Shown here: positions 9,591 through 19,753 of the stretch, piece after piece | Position numbering within the stretch: the first letter of the stretch is position 1 | Layout of the letters: each line of letters opens with the position of its first letter | Assembly: GCF_014652395.1 (NCBI RefSeq) | Contig: NZ_BMYS01000017.1 | Span: 20,946-84,945, forward strand | Source: Advenella faeciporci | GTDB taxonomy: Bacteria > Pseudomonadota > Gammaproteobacteria > Burkholderiales > Burkholderiaceae_B | DNA length: 64,000 nt | Direction: 5' to 3' | Program-made: the position numbers and the translations under genes | The notes under the pieces: model-generated | Seen by the model: the letters and a program-made list of their open reading frames with translations, nothing else | What the model was told of the DNA's origin: nothing | Database searches by the model: none

Positions 9591-11371
9591 AACGCCACCC
9601 CTAAAGAAAAGTGCAGTCTTAATTTACGGTCACGCTGCCCCCAGGCCAAATCAAGTGACAAGGGCCCGGCCGGTGTCTTGACAATCGCACCCACCCCATA
9701 GCCCAGGGCAATTTTCATGTCCCGAAAAGAAGGCGCTGCATCACCGGCATCAACAAACACGCTCATGCCAAAACGGTCATCAAAGTAATGCATGTACTGG
9801 GCACCCACCACCGCCAGCGAACGGGTGCCCACAATGGCATTGCCCGTATCACGACCAAACTCATTGTATTTATAGCCCCGAATGGAGCGGGGGCCACCTG
9901 TCCGGTAGCCAAAGTCATCAGGGATGGGCGTATTTTTGGAGCCCAACACCTGTCCGGCTTCTGCCCTAAGCGTAAAGACGTCTCTTTTACCCACCGGCCA
10001 CCATTGCTGCACTCGTAAACCAACCCGGCCAAAGGTCTGCTGCTTGTTCAGCGTCATGCCGGCCCCCAGGCCCAAGGCGATCAGGTTCCCTTCGCGCGGG
10101 TCATAGCGGTCATTAAGATCGCGTCGCAACAAATCCCAGGTACCCACCATGGTTGGCAAAGAAAAACGTGCTTCGTTTTCACGCTTGATAGAATCGTGCG
10201 CAAGCAGAACCCCCCAATTGGACTCATAATTAACCCGGCTTTCCGGATCCAGTTTGAATTCGCGCTTTCGTTTCCAGCCCAGGCCAAAACGGGTGACATC
10301 TTCATTTTGAATATCGGAATGACGGGCCATTACGCCAAAACTGTCCCTTGAACCATCGTAATTGGGTGGCAAGGTGAAATCAAGAAAAGCACGCTGACTT
10401 TTAAAATCGAAGCCGGCACCGGTTTCCATAATAACCGGCAACCCCCAGACAACATTTTGCGTATACAGACCCTCAATCCGGATTCCACTAATGTCATCGA
10501 CCCCCAAAGAGCCCGCAATAGAACGTGACGGACCTTCGGTTACCCGGACAGACACGGGCAGCTCCACCTGCTCCAGATCATAAACTCCAGAGCCTTCCGG
10601 GGTTTTAAGGGAAACGAATGCGCCCCTGAAAAAATTGGTTGACTGCAAGGCCTGCTGCCAGTCATCCAGCTGGTCCTGGACGTAGGGGTCGCCAGGTTTA
10701 TAGCGTATATAACGGCGCACCAGACTTTCGGGAACACGACGCAGGCCAATCACCTCGATATTGCCCAGGGTGACTGCCGGCCCACTATTCACTTCGGTTA
10801 CGGTATCAACCGTGGCGGTTTCGGGATTTACCACTGCCTGGGAGTGGGTCATGCGGGCAAGGTAAAAATCCCGATCCATCACGTCATCCAGCAAGGTGCT
10901 TTTGGAGGCACTCCACCGGGCATTAATGAAATCGGCGCCAACGGGCAAGCCCCAGTTTTTTTTAAGGGCATCCACCCGCTGGGCATATTGGGCACCGGCT
11001 ATACTGCCTGCAAAGCGGTTTTCCACCGATGCCACCTTGGCCACTTTACCAAGTTCTATATAAATATCCCAGGTTTCACCCGCCACATCTTCACCCACCT
11101 CAAGGGTCACCTTGGGTGCAAAATACCCGTGTGTGGCAAGGGCGGAAATCACGGCATCACGCCCCCGGCTGCGAATCCGCTCGGCTTCGCCACCGTCCTG
11201 GTCGTCGGCCAGACGCACCACGGCACTAATGCCGGCATCAACACTTTTCAGCACCTCTGGGCTTAATCCGCTGGGATCAACCACCACCTCGGGCTTGCCA
11301 GCAGCAAACGCCATTGAAGTGGCAGACAGGATAAGTGGTAAAAAAATAACGTGCCGGGCTGAAAAGTGCAT
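9587..11371 (-). CDS. tamA: Outer-membrane translocation protein TamA (Omp85 family)
   Basis: A 594-residue protein with a signal peptide (about 1-23, ending SMAFA), three POTRA-like modules (about 30-270; VTLGNIEVIGLRRVPESLV starts the last) and a C-terminal 16-strand Omp85 barrel ending in FSLGVAF. The barrel carries the typical YRTGGPRSIRGYKYNEFG segment (the RG lid-loop motif). It forms the TAM complex with TamB, whose ATG overlaps the tamA stop by 4 bp, so translation is probably coupled. Length and order match the family. Confidence 0.95.
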   Translation of the reverse strand: MHFSARHVIFLPLILSATSMAFAAGKPEVVVDPSGLSPEVLKSVDAGISAVVRLADDQDGGEAERIRSRGRDAVISALATHGYFAPKVTLEVGEDVAGETWDIYIELGKVAKVASVENRFAGSIAGAQYAQRVDALKKNWGLPVGADFINARWSASKSTLLDDVMDRDFYLARMTHSQAVVNPETATVDTVTEVNSGPAVTLGNIEVIGLRRVPESLVRRYIRYKPGDPYVQDQLDDWQQALQSTNFFRGAFVSLKTPEGSGVYDLEQVELPVSVRVTEGPSRSIAGSLGVDDISGIRIEGLYTQNVVWGLPVIMETGAGFDFKSQRAFLDFTLPPNYDGSRDSFGVMARHSDIQNEDVTRFGLGWKRKREFKLDPESRVNYESNWGVLLAHDSIKRENEARFSLPTMVGTWDLLRRDLNDRYDPREGNLIALGLGAGMTLNKQQTFGRVGLRVQQWWPVGKRDVFTLRAEAGQVLGSKNTPIPDDFGYRTGGPRSIRGYKYNEFGRDTGNAIVGTRSLAVVGAQYMHYFDDRFGMSVFVDAGDAAPSFRDMKIALGYGVGAIVKTPAGPLSLDLAWGQRDRKLRLHFSLGVAF

Positions 11372-11414
11372 CGGATTGAATGGTTAACAGGTTTGTATTA
11401 CATATTATTTAACT

Positions 11415-12500
11415 TCATAACGGTTTTACCACTACTGAAGGAAACTTGCCACTCATATCTACCGCCAAATCGGAAACCCCAACCGCCAGTTTTCTGGCAA
11501 TATGCCGGTACGACTTGGCCGCTTCACTGTCAGGATCAGACACCACCGTAGGGTTGCCCGAGTCTGTCTGCTCACGTACCGCCAATGTGAGCGGCAGGCT
11601 GCCCAACCAGGGCACTTCAAGTTCCTGGGCCATTTTACGCCCGCCGTCATGACCAAACAAGTGCTCAACATGACCACAGTTTGAACACACATGCATGGAC
11701 ATGTTTTCAATTACACCCAGAATGGGCACATCCACTTTCTGGAACATGCGCAGGCCTTTGCGGGCATCGGCCAGGGCTATGTCTTGTGGCGTGGTAACAA
11801 TAACCGCCCCCACAACCGGCACTTTCTGGGCCAGTGTCAGGGCTATATCGCCGGTTCCGGGCGGCATATCCACAATCAGGTAGTCCAGATCAGGCCAATT
11901 CGTTTGTCTTAACAATTGCTCAAGGGCCTGGGCAACCATGGGGCCACGTAAAATGGCCGGCGCATCGCCGTCTATCAGGAAACCAATTGAGTTGACTGCA
12001 ATGCCATGCCCTTCAAGGGGCTCCATGCTTTTGCCATCAACTGACTTGGGCTTGCCTGAAACACCCAGCATTAACGGCTGGCTCGGACCATAGATATCAG
12101 CATCAAGGATACCGACTTTTGCACCCGCCTGCGACAGGGCAAGTGCCAAATTGACAGAAGTTGTACTTTTACCCACACCACCTTTGCCTGAAGCGACCGC
12201 AATAATATTTTTTATTGATGCAATTGGTTTCAGGCCCCCTTGAACTACATGGCTTTTGATACCATCTAAGTAATTGATCCGGGTTTGAGCGGCACCCGCC
12301 CTGGCACAGGCGTCTGTTATTTGTTGCTCGATATTGCCTTTGTCTTCGGCGGGGTAATAGCCCAGGAATAACTTGACTTCTACGGTATTACCCTTGATTT
12401 CCAGGTCCCTTTCCCTAAACTTTTTAGCCAGGGACATACCGGTAAGTGGATCCTGCACAGACTGCAGCTCGGAAAGAATGGTGTTTATTTGTAAACTCAT
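11415..12500 (-). CDS. apbC: Iron-sulfur cluster carrier ATPase ApbC/Mrp
   Basis: A 361-residue P-loop protein of the Mrp/NBP35 family that transfers Fe-S clusters to apoproteins in the cytosol. An N-terminal MIP18/DUF59-like domain (about 1-95) precedes the deviant Walker A ASGKGGVGKST at about 104-114, and the metal-binding CSNC pair (MHVCSNCGH) at about 265-275. Both diagnostic motifs are intact. It is separated from tamA by 43 bp on the same strand. Confidence 0.94.
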   Translation of the reverse strand: MSLQINTILSELQSVQDPLTGMSLAKKFRERDLEIKGNTVEVKLFLGYYPAEDKGNIEQQITDACARAGAAQTRINYLDGIKSHVVQGGLKPIASIKNIIAVASGKGGVGKSTTSVNLALALSQAGAKVGILDADIYGPSQPLMLGVSGKPKSVDGKSMEPLEGHGIAVNSIGFLIDGDAPAILRGPMVAQALEQLLRQTNWPDLDYLIVDMPPGTGDIALTLAQKVPVVGAVIVTTPQDIALADARKGLRMFQKVDVPILGVIENMSMHVCSNCGHVEHLFGHDGGRKMAQELEVPWLGSLPLTLAVREQTDSGNPTVVSDPDSEAAKSYRHIARKLAVGVSDLAVDMSGKFPSVVVKPL

Positions 12501-12605
12501 GGTTTTATCACTTTTAAACTTACTTGAGTAGAATAGTCAATCATACCGTTTTTATCATCGGCAGGTGAAGATAAACCTGCCACTATCATGGGGTTTCCAT
12601 ACACA

Positions 12606-12893
12606 ATGAAAGATTTTCTAGACAGCATCCTGAAAAGCGTTCTCTTTGTCATTCTGGCCATTGTTGGCCTTTGCATGGCGTTCATCTTCATGGCATCAAC
12701 CGCCATTGCCCTTGGCGTTATGTATGTTATCGCCCGCGTTCGCGGACAAAACTTTTCTGCCGGCCAGTTCTGGGCACAATCACGCACCCGGGCACGCCAA
12801 ACTCAAACCGACTTCCAGGAAAAATTCCACAAACGCAAATTTTCCACCAGCGCCAAAGACGTGACCGACGTTGAAATACGCGAAATAAAATAA
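12606..12893 (+). CDS. Small membrane protein of unknown function
   Basis: A 95-residue protein (MKDFLDSILKSVLFVILAIV) with one or two hydrophobic segments at about 8-45 and a basic, Arg/Gln-rich cytosolic tail of about 50 residues. An alternative in-frame start at 12588 adds six residues. Codon use matches the flanking core genes and there is no competing reading frame, which supports a real gene. It sits alone between the divergent apbC and metG. I do not recognise a named family. Confidence 0.6.
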   Translation: MKDFLDSILKSVLFVILAIVGLCMAFIFMASTAIALGVMYVIARVRGQNFSAGQFWAQSRTRARQTQTDFQEKFHKRKFSTSAKDVTDVEIREIK

Positions 12894-13066
12894 GAAACCG
12901 TTTTTCATTCACGCTTTTTCGGTAAGATAGAAGAATTTTAAAAATTTCCTGTTATCTTTTCGTGTTTGCCCCGCCCGTTTCCTGTTGGAAATATTCTGCC
13001 GGTTCAGTTATAACCGGCATTTTCGTCTAAAATCATTCAACTGTTTAATTTTTACTGTAATTGTTC

Positions 13067-15142
13067 ATGACACGCACGATTTTTGTTACTACCGCACTCC
13101 CTTATGCCAATGGCTCGTTTCATATTGGCCATATCATGGAATACATCCAGGCCGATATCTGGGTTCGCACCATGCGCATGTCGGGTCATACCGTTCATTT
13201 TGTCGGTGCCGATGACGCCCATGGGGCCCCCATCATGCTCAAGGCCGAAAAAGAAGGCATCAGCCCGGAAGAACTCGTTGCCCGTTATGCCAATGAACGC
13301 CCCACTTACCTGAATGGTTTCCATATCAAGTTTGACCACTGGCACAGCACGCACAGTGAAGAAAACATACAGTTGTCGGGTGACATTTACAAAGCCCTGA
13401 AAGCGGCCGGTTTCATCAGTAGCAAAACCATAGAACAATTCTATGACCCGGTCAAGGGCATGTTCCTGCCAGACCGCTATATCAAGGGCGAGTGCCCCAA
13501 ATGCCATGCCAAAGACCAGTATGGCGACTCCTGTGAAGTGTGTAGTGCCGTTTACGCCCCCACCGAACTGATCAATCCGTACTCTACCCTTACCAATGCC
13601 ACCCCGGTATTGAAATCATCCGAACACTTCTTCTTCAAGCTTTCTGACCCGCGCTGCGTTGAATTCCTGCAAGACTGGACCAACGGCACCAATGCCCGAG
13701 GCCAAAAACGCCTGCAAAACGAAGTCCTGGCCAAAACCCGTGAATGGCTTGGCAACACCGAAGACAGCGAAAGCGAAAGCAATCTGAATGATTGGGACAT
13801 CTCGCGCGATGCACCCTATTTTGGCATTGAAATTCCCGATGAGCCCGGCAAGTACTTTTATGTATGGCTGGACGCCCCCGTTGGTTACCTGGCCTCTTTA
13901 AAAGCCTATTGCAAGCAACAGGGCCTTGACTTTGACGACCTGCTGGACCCCAATGGAAACACCGAACAGGTTCACTTCATTGGCAAGGACATTATTTATT
14001 TTCACGCCCTGTTCTGGCCCGCCACGCTCAAGTTTTCAGGGCGTAAAGTACCCGACTCCCTGTTTGTGCACGGTTTCATTACCGTCAGTGGCGAGAAAAT
14101 GTCCAAAAGCCGTGGCACCGGCATCTCTCCCATCAAATATCTTGAACTGGGCATGAATGCCGAATGGATGCGCTATTACATTGCCGCCAAACTGAATGCG
14201 CGTGTTGAAGATATTGATTTCAACCCCGATGATTTCATTGCCCGCGTCAATAGCGACCTGATTGGCAAATACATTAATATTGCCAGCCGCGCCGCCAACT
14301 TCATCAGCAAACACTTTGACGGAAAACTGGCTTACCTGGGCGATATCAACGCATTCACCACAGAAATTGCCAGTGTCACCGAAAGCGTTCGCAACGATTT
14401 CGAAGCACGCGAATACGGCCGCGCCATCCGTACCCTGATGGCCTACGCAGACAAGATTAACCAGGGCTTCGACAACGCCCAGCCATGGGTGCTGGCCAAA
14501 GGGATCAGCACTGCTGAACCCGCCCAAAAAGAAAACCTGCAGGATATCTGTTCGCGCGCCATTGCCGGCTTCAAGGCCTTGTCAGTGATGCTAACCCCCG
14601 TATTGCCTGCGCTCTCCAACCGGATTGCAACAGAACTTTTCGAACAGGATACTGATTTCAGCTGGCAGGATGCCACACAATTGCCCGAACACATCGCCAC
14701 CTTCAAGCATCTGATGCAACGGGTTGATCCCAAAATGCTCGACGACCTGTTCGAACCGCCGGCACCAGAAGCGCTTATCCCCGGTGGTGAGCCCATTACA
14801 GAAACCATCAAGATTGACGATTTCGCCAAAATTGACCTGCGTATTGCCAAAATCATCAATTGCGAACATGTGGACGGCTCAACCAAACTGTTACGTCTGA
14901 CACTGGATGTAGGAGAAGGTCGTCACAGAAATGTTTTCTCGGGCATAAAAGAAGCATATAATCCAGAAGATCTGGTGGGTAAACTAACCGTTATGGTTGC
15001 CAACCTGGCTCCTCGTAAAATGAAATTCGGTATATCCGAAGGGATGGTTCTTGCAGCCAGCCATGCCGACGAAAAAAACAACCCCGGCATTTACATTCTC
15101 GAGCCCTGGGAAGGCGCGCAACCCGGTATGCGTATTCACTAA
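13067..15142 (+). CDS. metG: Methionyl-tRNA synthetase
   Basis: A 691-residue class I aminoacyl-tRNA synthetase that charges tRNA-Met. The HIGH motif is at residues 19-22 (FHIGH), the zinc knuckle CPKC...CEVC at about 145-160, and KMSKS at 344-348. A C-terminal EMAP/TRBP-type tRNA-binding domain starts near [14 protein letters not shown] (about 585) and gives the dimer-forming long form. ATG at 13067 is preferred over the TTG at 13061, since [16 protein letters not shown] is the conserved beginning. Confidence 0.97.
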   Translation: MTRTIFVTTALPYANGSFHIGHIMEYIQADIWVRTMRMSGHTVHFVGADDAHGAPIMLKAEKEGISPEELVARYANERPTYLNGFHIKFDHWHSTHSEENIQLSGDIYKALKAAGFISSKTIEQFYDPVKGMFLPDRYIKGECPKCHAKDQYGDSCEVCSAVYAPTELINPYSTLTNATPVLKSSEHFFFKLSDPRCVEFLQDWTNGTNARGQKRLQNEVLAKTREWLGNTEDSESESNLNDWDISRDAPYFGIEIPDEPGKYFYVWLDAPVGYLASLKAYCKQQGLDFDDLLDPNGNTEQVHFIGKDIIYFHALFWPATLKFSGRKVPDSLFVHGFITVSGEKMSKSRGTGISPIKYLELGMNAEWMRYYIAAKLNARVEDIDFNPDDFIARVNSDLIGKYINIASRAANFISKHFDGKLAYLGDINAFTTEIASVTESVRNDFEAREYGRAIRTLMAYADKINQGFDNAQPWVLAKGISTAEPAQKENLQDICSRAIAGFKALSVMLTPVLPALSNRIATELFEQDTDFSWQDATQLPEHIATFKHLMQRVDPKMLDDLFEPPAPEALIPGGEPITETIKIDDFAKIDLRIAKIINCEHVDGSTKLLRLTLDVGEGRHRNVFSGIKEAYNPEDLVGKLTVMVANLAPRKMKFGISEGMVLAASHADEKNNPGIYILEPWEGAQPGMRIH

Positions 15143-15185
15143 ACCAACAAGGCAAGATCAATTTATCTCGCAACAGGATGTGCAT

Positions 15186-15785
15186 ATGGATGGAGTCTGG
15201 TGGCAACAAGCCAAAAAGATCAGCAGTATCGTAAAAACAGCAGGCCCGTTCATGTTCCTCCAGGAGCTGATCAACCAACCGAAGTTTACCGGCGCCATTT
15301 GCCCCAGCTCAAAAAAGCTGGCGCGGCAAATGGCGCGGCATATTCCCCTGGACAATGATGGCATCGTCATTGAGCTGGGCGGGGGAACTGGCGTTATCAC
15401 CCAGGCTATTCTGGAGCATGGCATTTCCCCCGACAAACTTTATGTGATTGAGTTTTCCCCCACCTTCGCCCGTCATTTAAAAGCCCGTTTTCCCTCTATT
15501 ACCGTCATCAACGGCAATGCAGCCCATCTGGACACCCTTATTCCACACAATGCAAAAATCAATGCCGTGGTTTCCAGTCTTCCCCTGATTTCACTGCCTC
15601 CTGATATCTGCCAGCAGATTCTGCGACAATGGCATACCCTTTTAAAAGGACAAGGCCTGGCCATTCAATTTACCTACAACCTGCGCTCGCCACTATGGAA
15701 AACCCATATCAAGGCCAGCCAGTTTCACAGTGAAATCGTCTGGGGCAATATTCCGCCCGCAAAAGTCATGACATTTAAGTTTTAG
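15186..15785 (+). CDS. SAM-dependent methyltransferase, phospholipid N-methyltransferase-like
   Basis: A 199-residue Rossmann methyltransferase. [17 protein letters not shown] (about 34-50) and the SAM-binding loop [13 protein letters not shown] (about 59-71) followed by [14 protein letters not shown] resemble PmtA/Pmt-type phosphatidylethanolamine N-methyltransferases and rRNA-dimethylase-like relatives. The start at 15186 has AGGA 7 nt upstream; the open frame reaches back to 15051 but there overlaps the end of metG. The substrate is an inference from family resemblance. Confidence 0.75.
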   Translation: MDGVWWQQAKKISSIVKTAGPFMFLQELINQPKFTGAICPSSKKLARQMARHIPLDNDGIVIELGGGTGVITQAILEHGISPDKLYVIEFSPTFARHLKARFPSITVINGNAAHLDTLIPHNAKINAVVSSLPLISLPPDICQQILRQWHTLLKGQGLAIQFTYNLRSPLWKTHIKASQFHSEIVWGNIPPAKVMTFKF

Positions 15786-15849
15786 CACTCATATCCTCAA
15801 CTTGTTGGCCCGTATCAAATACAATTACGGCTTAACTAGTGAAATTGAC

Positions 15850-16581
15850 ATGAGTACTGAAAACACAAACCCCGAACCGGTTGCCGAAGGCACCGAAAAG
15901 CCCGAACAACAATTCGGGCACATCAAAAGCTTTGTTCACCGCCGCTCACACATGACGCCTGGCCAAAAACTGGCCATAGAGCGCCTAATGGACAAATGGT
16001 CGATTGCCTACCAGCCACTTTGCATAAACTACGAGAAAGTATTCGGCAGACAGGCACCCACCATTCTTGAGATTGGTTTTGGCATGGGTGAAACCACCGA
16101 AAAAATTGCCATTGCCCGCCATGAAGAAAACTTCCTGGGTGTTGAGGTATTCAATGCCGGTGTTGGCGCCATGCTCAAGCGCATTGAAGAGTCTTCGCTG
16201 AACAATGTACGTATCATTCAACACGACGCGGTGGAAGTGGTCAAGAACATGTTGCCCGCCAACAGCCTGGCAGGCGTGCATATTTACTTCCCCGACCCCT
16301 GGCCAAAAAAACGGCACCACAAGCGTCGTCTGATCCAGCCCGAGTTCGTGCAACTGCTGGTCAGCCGGCTGCAACCGGGTGGCTATATTCATTGCGCCAC
16401 AGACTGGGAAAACTACGCCGAACAAATGCTGGAAGTGCTGTCTGCCAACCCCGAGCTGGAAAACACCGCCAAAGATTACGCACCCAAGCCCGATTACCGC
16501 CCGCAAACCAAATTTGAAACCCGTGGCTTGCGCCTTGGCCATGGCGTATGGGACTTGGTCTTTAAAAAGAAAAAGGATTAA
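15850..16581 (+). CDS. trmB: tRNA (guanine-N7-)-methyltransferase TrmB
   Basis: A 243-residue enzyme that makes m7G46 in the variable loop of tRNAs. It shows the SAM loop [11 protein letters not shown] (about 73-83) and the signature [19 protein letters not shown] (about 140-158), with the catalytic Asp of the PDPWPK motif, and the late motif [18 protein letters not shown] 15850 begins MSTENTN; the frame from 15802 adds 16 non-conserved residues. Its stop overlaps the next start (TAATG). Confidence 0.95.
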   Translation: MSTENTNPEPVAEGTEKPEQQFGHIKSFVHRRSHMTPGQKLAIERLMDKWSIAYQPLCINYEKVFGRQAPTILEIGFGMGETTEKIAIARHEENFLGVEVFNAGVGAMLKRIEESSLNNVRIIQHDAVEVVKNMLPANSLAGVHIYFPDPWPKKRHHKRRLIQPEFVQLLVSRLQPGGYIHCATDWENYAEQMLEVLSANPELENTAKDYAPKPDYRPQTKFETRGLRLGHGVWDLVFKKKKD

Positions 16582-17534
16582 TGCATATGCTGTACCCACC
16601 CATTGAACCCTATCAAACCGGTTTTCTGGAAACCGCCGATGGCCATCAGGTTTACTGGGAGCTTTGTGGCAATCCCCAGGGAAAGCCTGCCGTGTTCCTG
16701 CATGGGGGACCGGGTTCGGGGTGTGGGGCCCAGCATCGCCAGCTGTTTGACCCGGCCAAATACAATGTTTTGCTGTTTGACCAGCGCGGCTGCGGCCGCT
16801 CGCGTCCGCATGCCAGCCTGCACAACAACACCACCGCACATCTTATTGAAGACATGGAACGCCTGCGCACCGACATCATGGGCGCAGACAAATGGCTGGT
16901 CTTTGGCGGCTCATGGGGCTCAACCCTTTCTTTGGCTTATGCCCAGGCACACCCCGGCCATGTCAGTGAACTGATTGTACGGGGCATTTTTACGGTACGC
17001 AAAAAAGAACTGCGCTGGTTCTACCAGGAAGGTGCTTCGTGGCTGTTTCCCGACTACTGGGAAGACTACCTGGCCCCTATTCCACCTGAAGAGCAGGATG
17101 ACTTGATTTCCGCCTATCAGAAACGGCTGACCGGCAACAATCCAGAAGAGCAAATCAGGGCTGCCCGGGCCTGGAGCTTATGGGAAGGAAGAACCATCAG
17201 TCTGCTGCTGGACGAAACCCATGTCAGCAGCCATGTTGACGATCATTTTGCGATTGCCTTTGCCCGTATCGAAAACCATTATTTTTCGAATGGCGGTTTC
17301 ATGAAAGAAAACCAGTTGCTGGACAATGCCCATAAACTGCACGGCATTCCCGGCATTATCATTCAGGGACGCTACGATGCCTGCACGCCGGCCAAAACCG
17401 CCTGGGAACTGCACAAGGCATGGCCACAAGCCGAATTCCAGATCATTGCCGATGCCGGGCATGCGTTTAACGAGCCGGGCATCCTGAAAGCCCTGATTGC
17501 CGCCACCGACAAATTTGCCGATAACGCATCTTAA
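16581..17534 (+). CDS. pip: Proline iminopeptidase
   Basis: A 317-residue S33-family alpha/beta-hydrolase that removes N-terminal proline from peptides in the cytosol. The oxyanion segment HGGPGSG (about 41-47), DQRGCGRSRPH (about 67-77) and the nucleophile elbow GGSWGS with Ser111 are family signatures; the late GRYDACTP Asp and DAGHAF His complete the triad. The start codon overlaps the trmB stop, so the two are translationally coupled. Confidence 0.94.
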   Translation: MHMLYPPIEPYQTGFLETADGHQVYWELCGNPQGKPAVFLHGGPGSGCGAQHRQLFDPAKYNVLLFDQRGCGRSRPHASLHNNTTAHLIEDMERLRTDIMGADKWLVFGGSWGSTLSLAYAQAHPGHVSELIVRGIFTVRKKELRWFYQEGASWLFPDYWEDYLAPIPPEEQDDLISAYQKRLTGNNPEEQIRAARAWSLWEGRTISLLLDETHVSSHVDDHFAIAFARIENHYFSNGGFMKENQLLDNAHKLHGIPGIIIQGRYDACTPAKTAWELHKAWPQAEFQIIADAGHAFNEPGILKALIAATDKFADNAS

Positions 17535-17648
17535 TGACATTTCTTAACGAATTCATTCTGGGCTTTATCCTGTTTTCGTTGAATAATGCATAAGGGGTTG
17601 CACAAGCTGCCATCTCTTATTTCAGATAATCAGCAATCAGGAGTTATT

Positions 17649-18083
17649 ATGGGTTTGTTAAACTTCATTAAAGACGTTGGCGAAAAGATTTTTGGTGGTA
17701 GCGAAGCCAGTGCCGCTTCCCCCGAAAATCTGCAAAAAGAACTGGAAAAGCACGGCCTGAATGCAGAAGGCCTGGATATTTCCGTAGACGGTAATAAAGT
17801 GACGGTCAAAGGCAATGCCGCCACTACCGCCGATGCTGAAAAAATTGCCATCGCCTTGGGCAATACCCTTGGCGTTGCCACAGTAGACAATCAGCTGAAC
17901 ACTGCCAGCGCAGAAACCGAGTCAAGGTTTTACACCGTCATAAAAGGCGATACCCTTTCCAAGATTGCCAAGGAGCTCTATGGCGATGCCAACCAATACA
18001 TGAAGATTTTTGAAGCCAACAAACCCATGCTTAGCCATCCGGATAAAATTTACCCTGGTCAGGTTCTGCGCATTCCCCAGTAA
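17649..18083 (+). CDS. kbp: BON-LysM protein, Kbp/YgaU-like
   Basis: A 144-residue protein. A BON domain (about 25-90, DISVDGNKVTVKGNAATTAD) is followed by a LysM domain (about 96-143, FYTVIKGDTLSKIAKELYGD...YPGQVLRIP). Length and order match Kbp/YgaU, a cytosolic K+-binding protein in E. coli by family knowledge. There is no signal peptide, which agrees. ATG 17649 has CAGGAG 5-6 nt upstream; the frame open from 17586 is not needed. A strong terminator follows 117 bp downstream. Confidence 0.9.
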   Translation: MGLLNFIKDVGEKIFGGSEASAASPENLQKELEKHGLNAEGLDISVDGNKVTVKGNAATTADAEKIAIALGNTLGVATVDNQLNTASAETESRFYTVIKGDTLSKIAKELYGDANQYMKIFEANKPMLSHPDKIYPGQVLRIPQ

Positions 18084-18114
18084 TACCCTGGCATTAAATT
18101 ATTTGTCTACACGC

Positions 18115-18146
18115 ACTCGTTCCCACGCAGGAGCATGGGAACGAGT
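18115..18146. repeat. Perfect 11-bp inverted repeat, REP-like palindrome
   Basis: The arm ACTCGTTCCCA and its exact reverse complement TGGGAACGAGT flank a 10-nt loop between kbp and ffh. There is no U-tract after it, so it is not a standard terminator. The CGTTCCCA/TGGGAACG core recalls REP-type palindromes of proteobacteria (family knowledge, not checked). Confidence 0.6.
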
Positions 18147-18199
18147 AAACTGACCAGTCTCAGGAAAACTGGCGGTAACAACTTTCGTTTAATACAAAT

Positions 18200-18226
18200 G
18201 TCCGCCCAAACAGGCGGACTTTTTTG
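18200..18226 (+). terminator. Rho-independent terminator after kbp
   Basis: GTCCGCC, a 6-nt loop (CAAACA) and GGCGGAC are followed at once by seven T. It ends just before the convergent ffh stop at 18229, so it closes the kbp transcript and may also stop ffh transcription from the other side. Confidence 0.88.
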
Positions 18227-18228
18227 CA

Positions 18229-19656
18229 TTATTTCTTAAACCCGCCAAAACCACCCATACCCATGTTTTTCAGGCCCTTGAGCCCGCCCATGGCACGCAT
18301 CATCTTGCCCATGCCGCCTTTCTTGAACTGCTTCATCATGCCCTGCATTTGCTCAAACTGCTTAAGCAGTTTGTTCACTTCCTGCACCGGCACACCTGCA
18401 CCCGCCGCAATACGACGTTTGCGTGAAGCCTTCAGCAATTCGGGTTTTGCCCGCTCCTGGGGCGTCATGGAGTTAAGGATACCCTCTGTACGGCGCAATT
18501 GCTTTTCGGCCTGACCACCCTGCAACTGGCCCGCTGCCTGGGCAAACTGTGCCGGCAGTTTTTCAAGCAGGGAACCCATATCCCCCATTTTCTTGACTTG
18601 CTGCAACTGCTCACGAAAATCATTCAGATCGAAGCGGTCGCCCGACTTGATCTTGGTGGCCAGCTTCTGGGCTTCGGCAATATCGATATTGCGCTGGGCC
18701 TGTTCAACCAGGGAAACAATATCCCCCATGCCCAGCACCCGCTGTGCCATACGCTCGGGGTGAAACGGCTCAAGGCCATCCAGTTTTTCAGAAACCCCAA
18801 TGAACTTCAGGGGTTTACCGGTAATATGCCGCACAGACAAAGCGGCACCGCCCCGGGCATCACCATCCAGCTTGGTCATGACAACACCGGTCAAGGGCAA
18901 GGCTTCCGAGAAGGCCTTGGCCACATTCACGGCATCCTGCCCCTGCATGGCGTCAACCACAAACAGGGTTTCAATGGGTTTGAGCACTTCATGAAGCATA
19001 CTGATTTCGGCCATCATGGCCTCATCAATACCCAATCGACCGGCCGTATCCACCAGCAAGACATCATAATGATGCCGTTTTGCATGATCGACCGCTGCCA
19101 GGGCAATATCACGCGGTTTCTGGCTGGCATCTGACGGGAAGAAGTCCACCCCAACCTGTGCGGCTACCGTTTTCAACTGTTCAATAGCGGCAGGCCGGTA
19201 CACGTCTGCACTAACCACCAGCACTTTTTTACGCCCTGTCTTGCGACCGTTTTGCAGCAAATCGCCAGCGCTGATCAGCTTGGCCAGTTTACCGGTCGTA
19301 GTGGTTTTACCGGCACCTTGCAAACCGGCCATTAATACAACTGCCGGTGGCTGTGTCGCCAATGACAACTCGGAAGCCTGCGAACCCAGGTCTCCTCCCA
19401 TTAAGGCGGTAAGCTCTTTGTGAACCACACCCACCAACGCCTGTCCGGGACTTAAGCTGCCGGCGACCTCTTCGCCCAGCGCACTTTCCTTGACCCTGGC
19501 AACAAACTCACGCACCACGGGCAAAGACACATCGGCCTCGAGTAATGCCAGGCGTACCTCGCGCAGCATTTCCTGCGTGTTGGCTTCGGTCAGGCGGGCC
19601 TCTCCCCGGATGGTCTTCATGACCCGGGACAAACGGTTAGTTAAATTATCGAACAT
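18229..19656 (-). CDS. ffh: Signal recognition particle protein Ffh
   Basis: A 475-residue SRP54-type GTPase that binds 4.5S RNA and signal sequences. The N domain (about 1-95) is followed by the G domain with GLQGAGKTTTTGKLA (about 108-122), DTAGR and TKLDGDARGG, then the methionine-rich M domain (about 325-475) with GxGxPxxEVNKLLKQF and the Met/Gly-rich end. All GTPase motifs are intact. Confidence 0.97.
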   Translation of the reverse strand: MFDNLTNRLSRVMKTIRGEARLTEANTQEMLREVRLALLEADVSLPVVREFVARVKESALGEEVAGSLSPGQALVGVVHKELTALMGGDLGSQASELSLATQPPAVVLMAGLQGAGKTTTTGKLAKLISAGDLLQNGRKTGRKKVLVVSADVYRPAAIEQLKTVAAQVGVDFFPSDASQKPRDIALAAVDHAKRHHYDVLLVDTAGRLGIDEAMMAEISMLHEVLKPIETLFVVDAMQGQDAVNVAKAFSEALPLTGVVMTKLDGDARGGAALSVRHITGKPLKFIGVSEKLDGLEPFHPERMAQRVLGMGDIVSLVEQAQRNIDIAEAQKLATKIKSGDRFDLNDFREQLQQVKKMGDMGSLLEKLPAQFAQAAGQLQGGQAEKQLRRTEGILNSMTPQERAKPELLKASRKRRIAAGAGVPVQEVNKLLKQFEQMQGMMKQFKKGGMGKMMRAMGGLKGLKNMGMGGFGGFKK

Positions 19657-19753
19657 GAATTTTGCACTTTAATAAATGAATTACCAGGATTAGAGGCTAT
19701 ACTTAGATGTTAATATGTCAATAACCTAACCCCTACAATCAAGATATCAGTTT

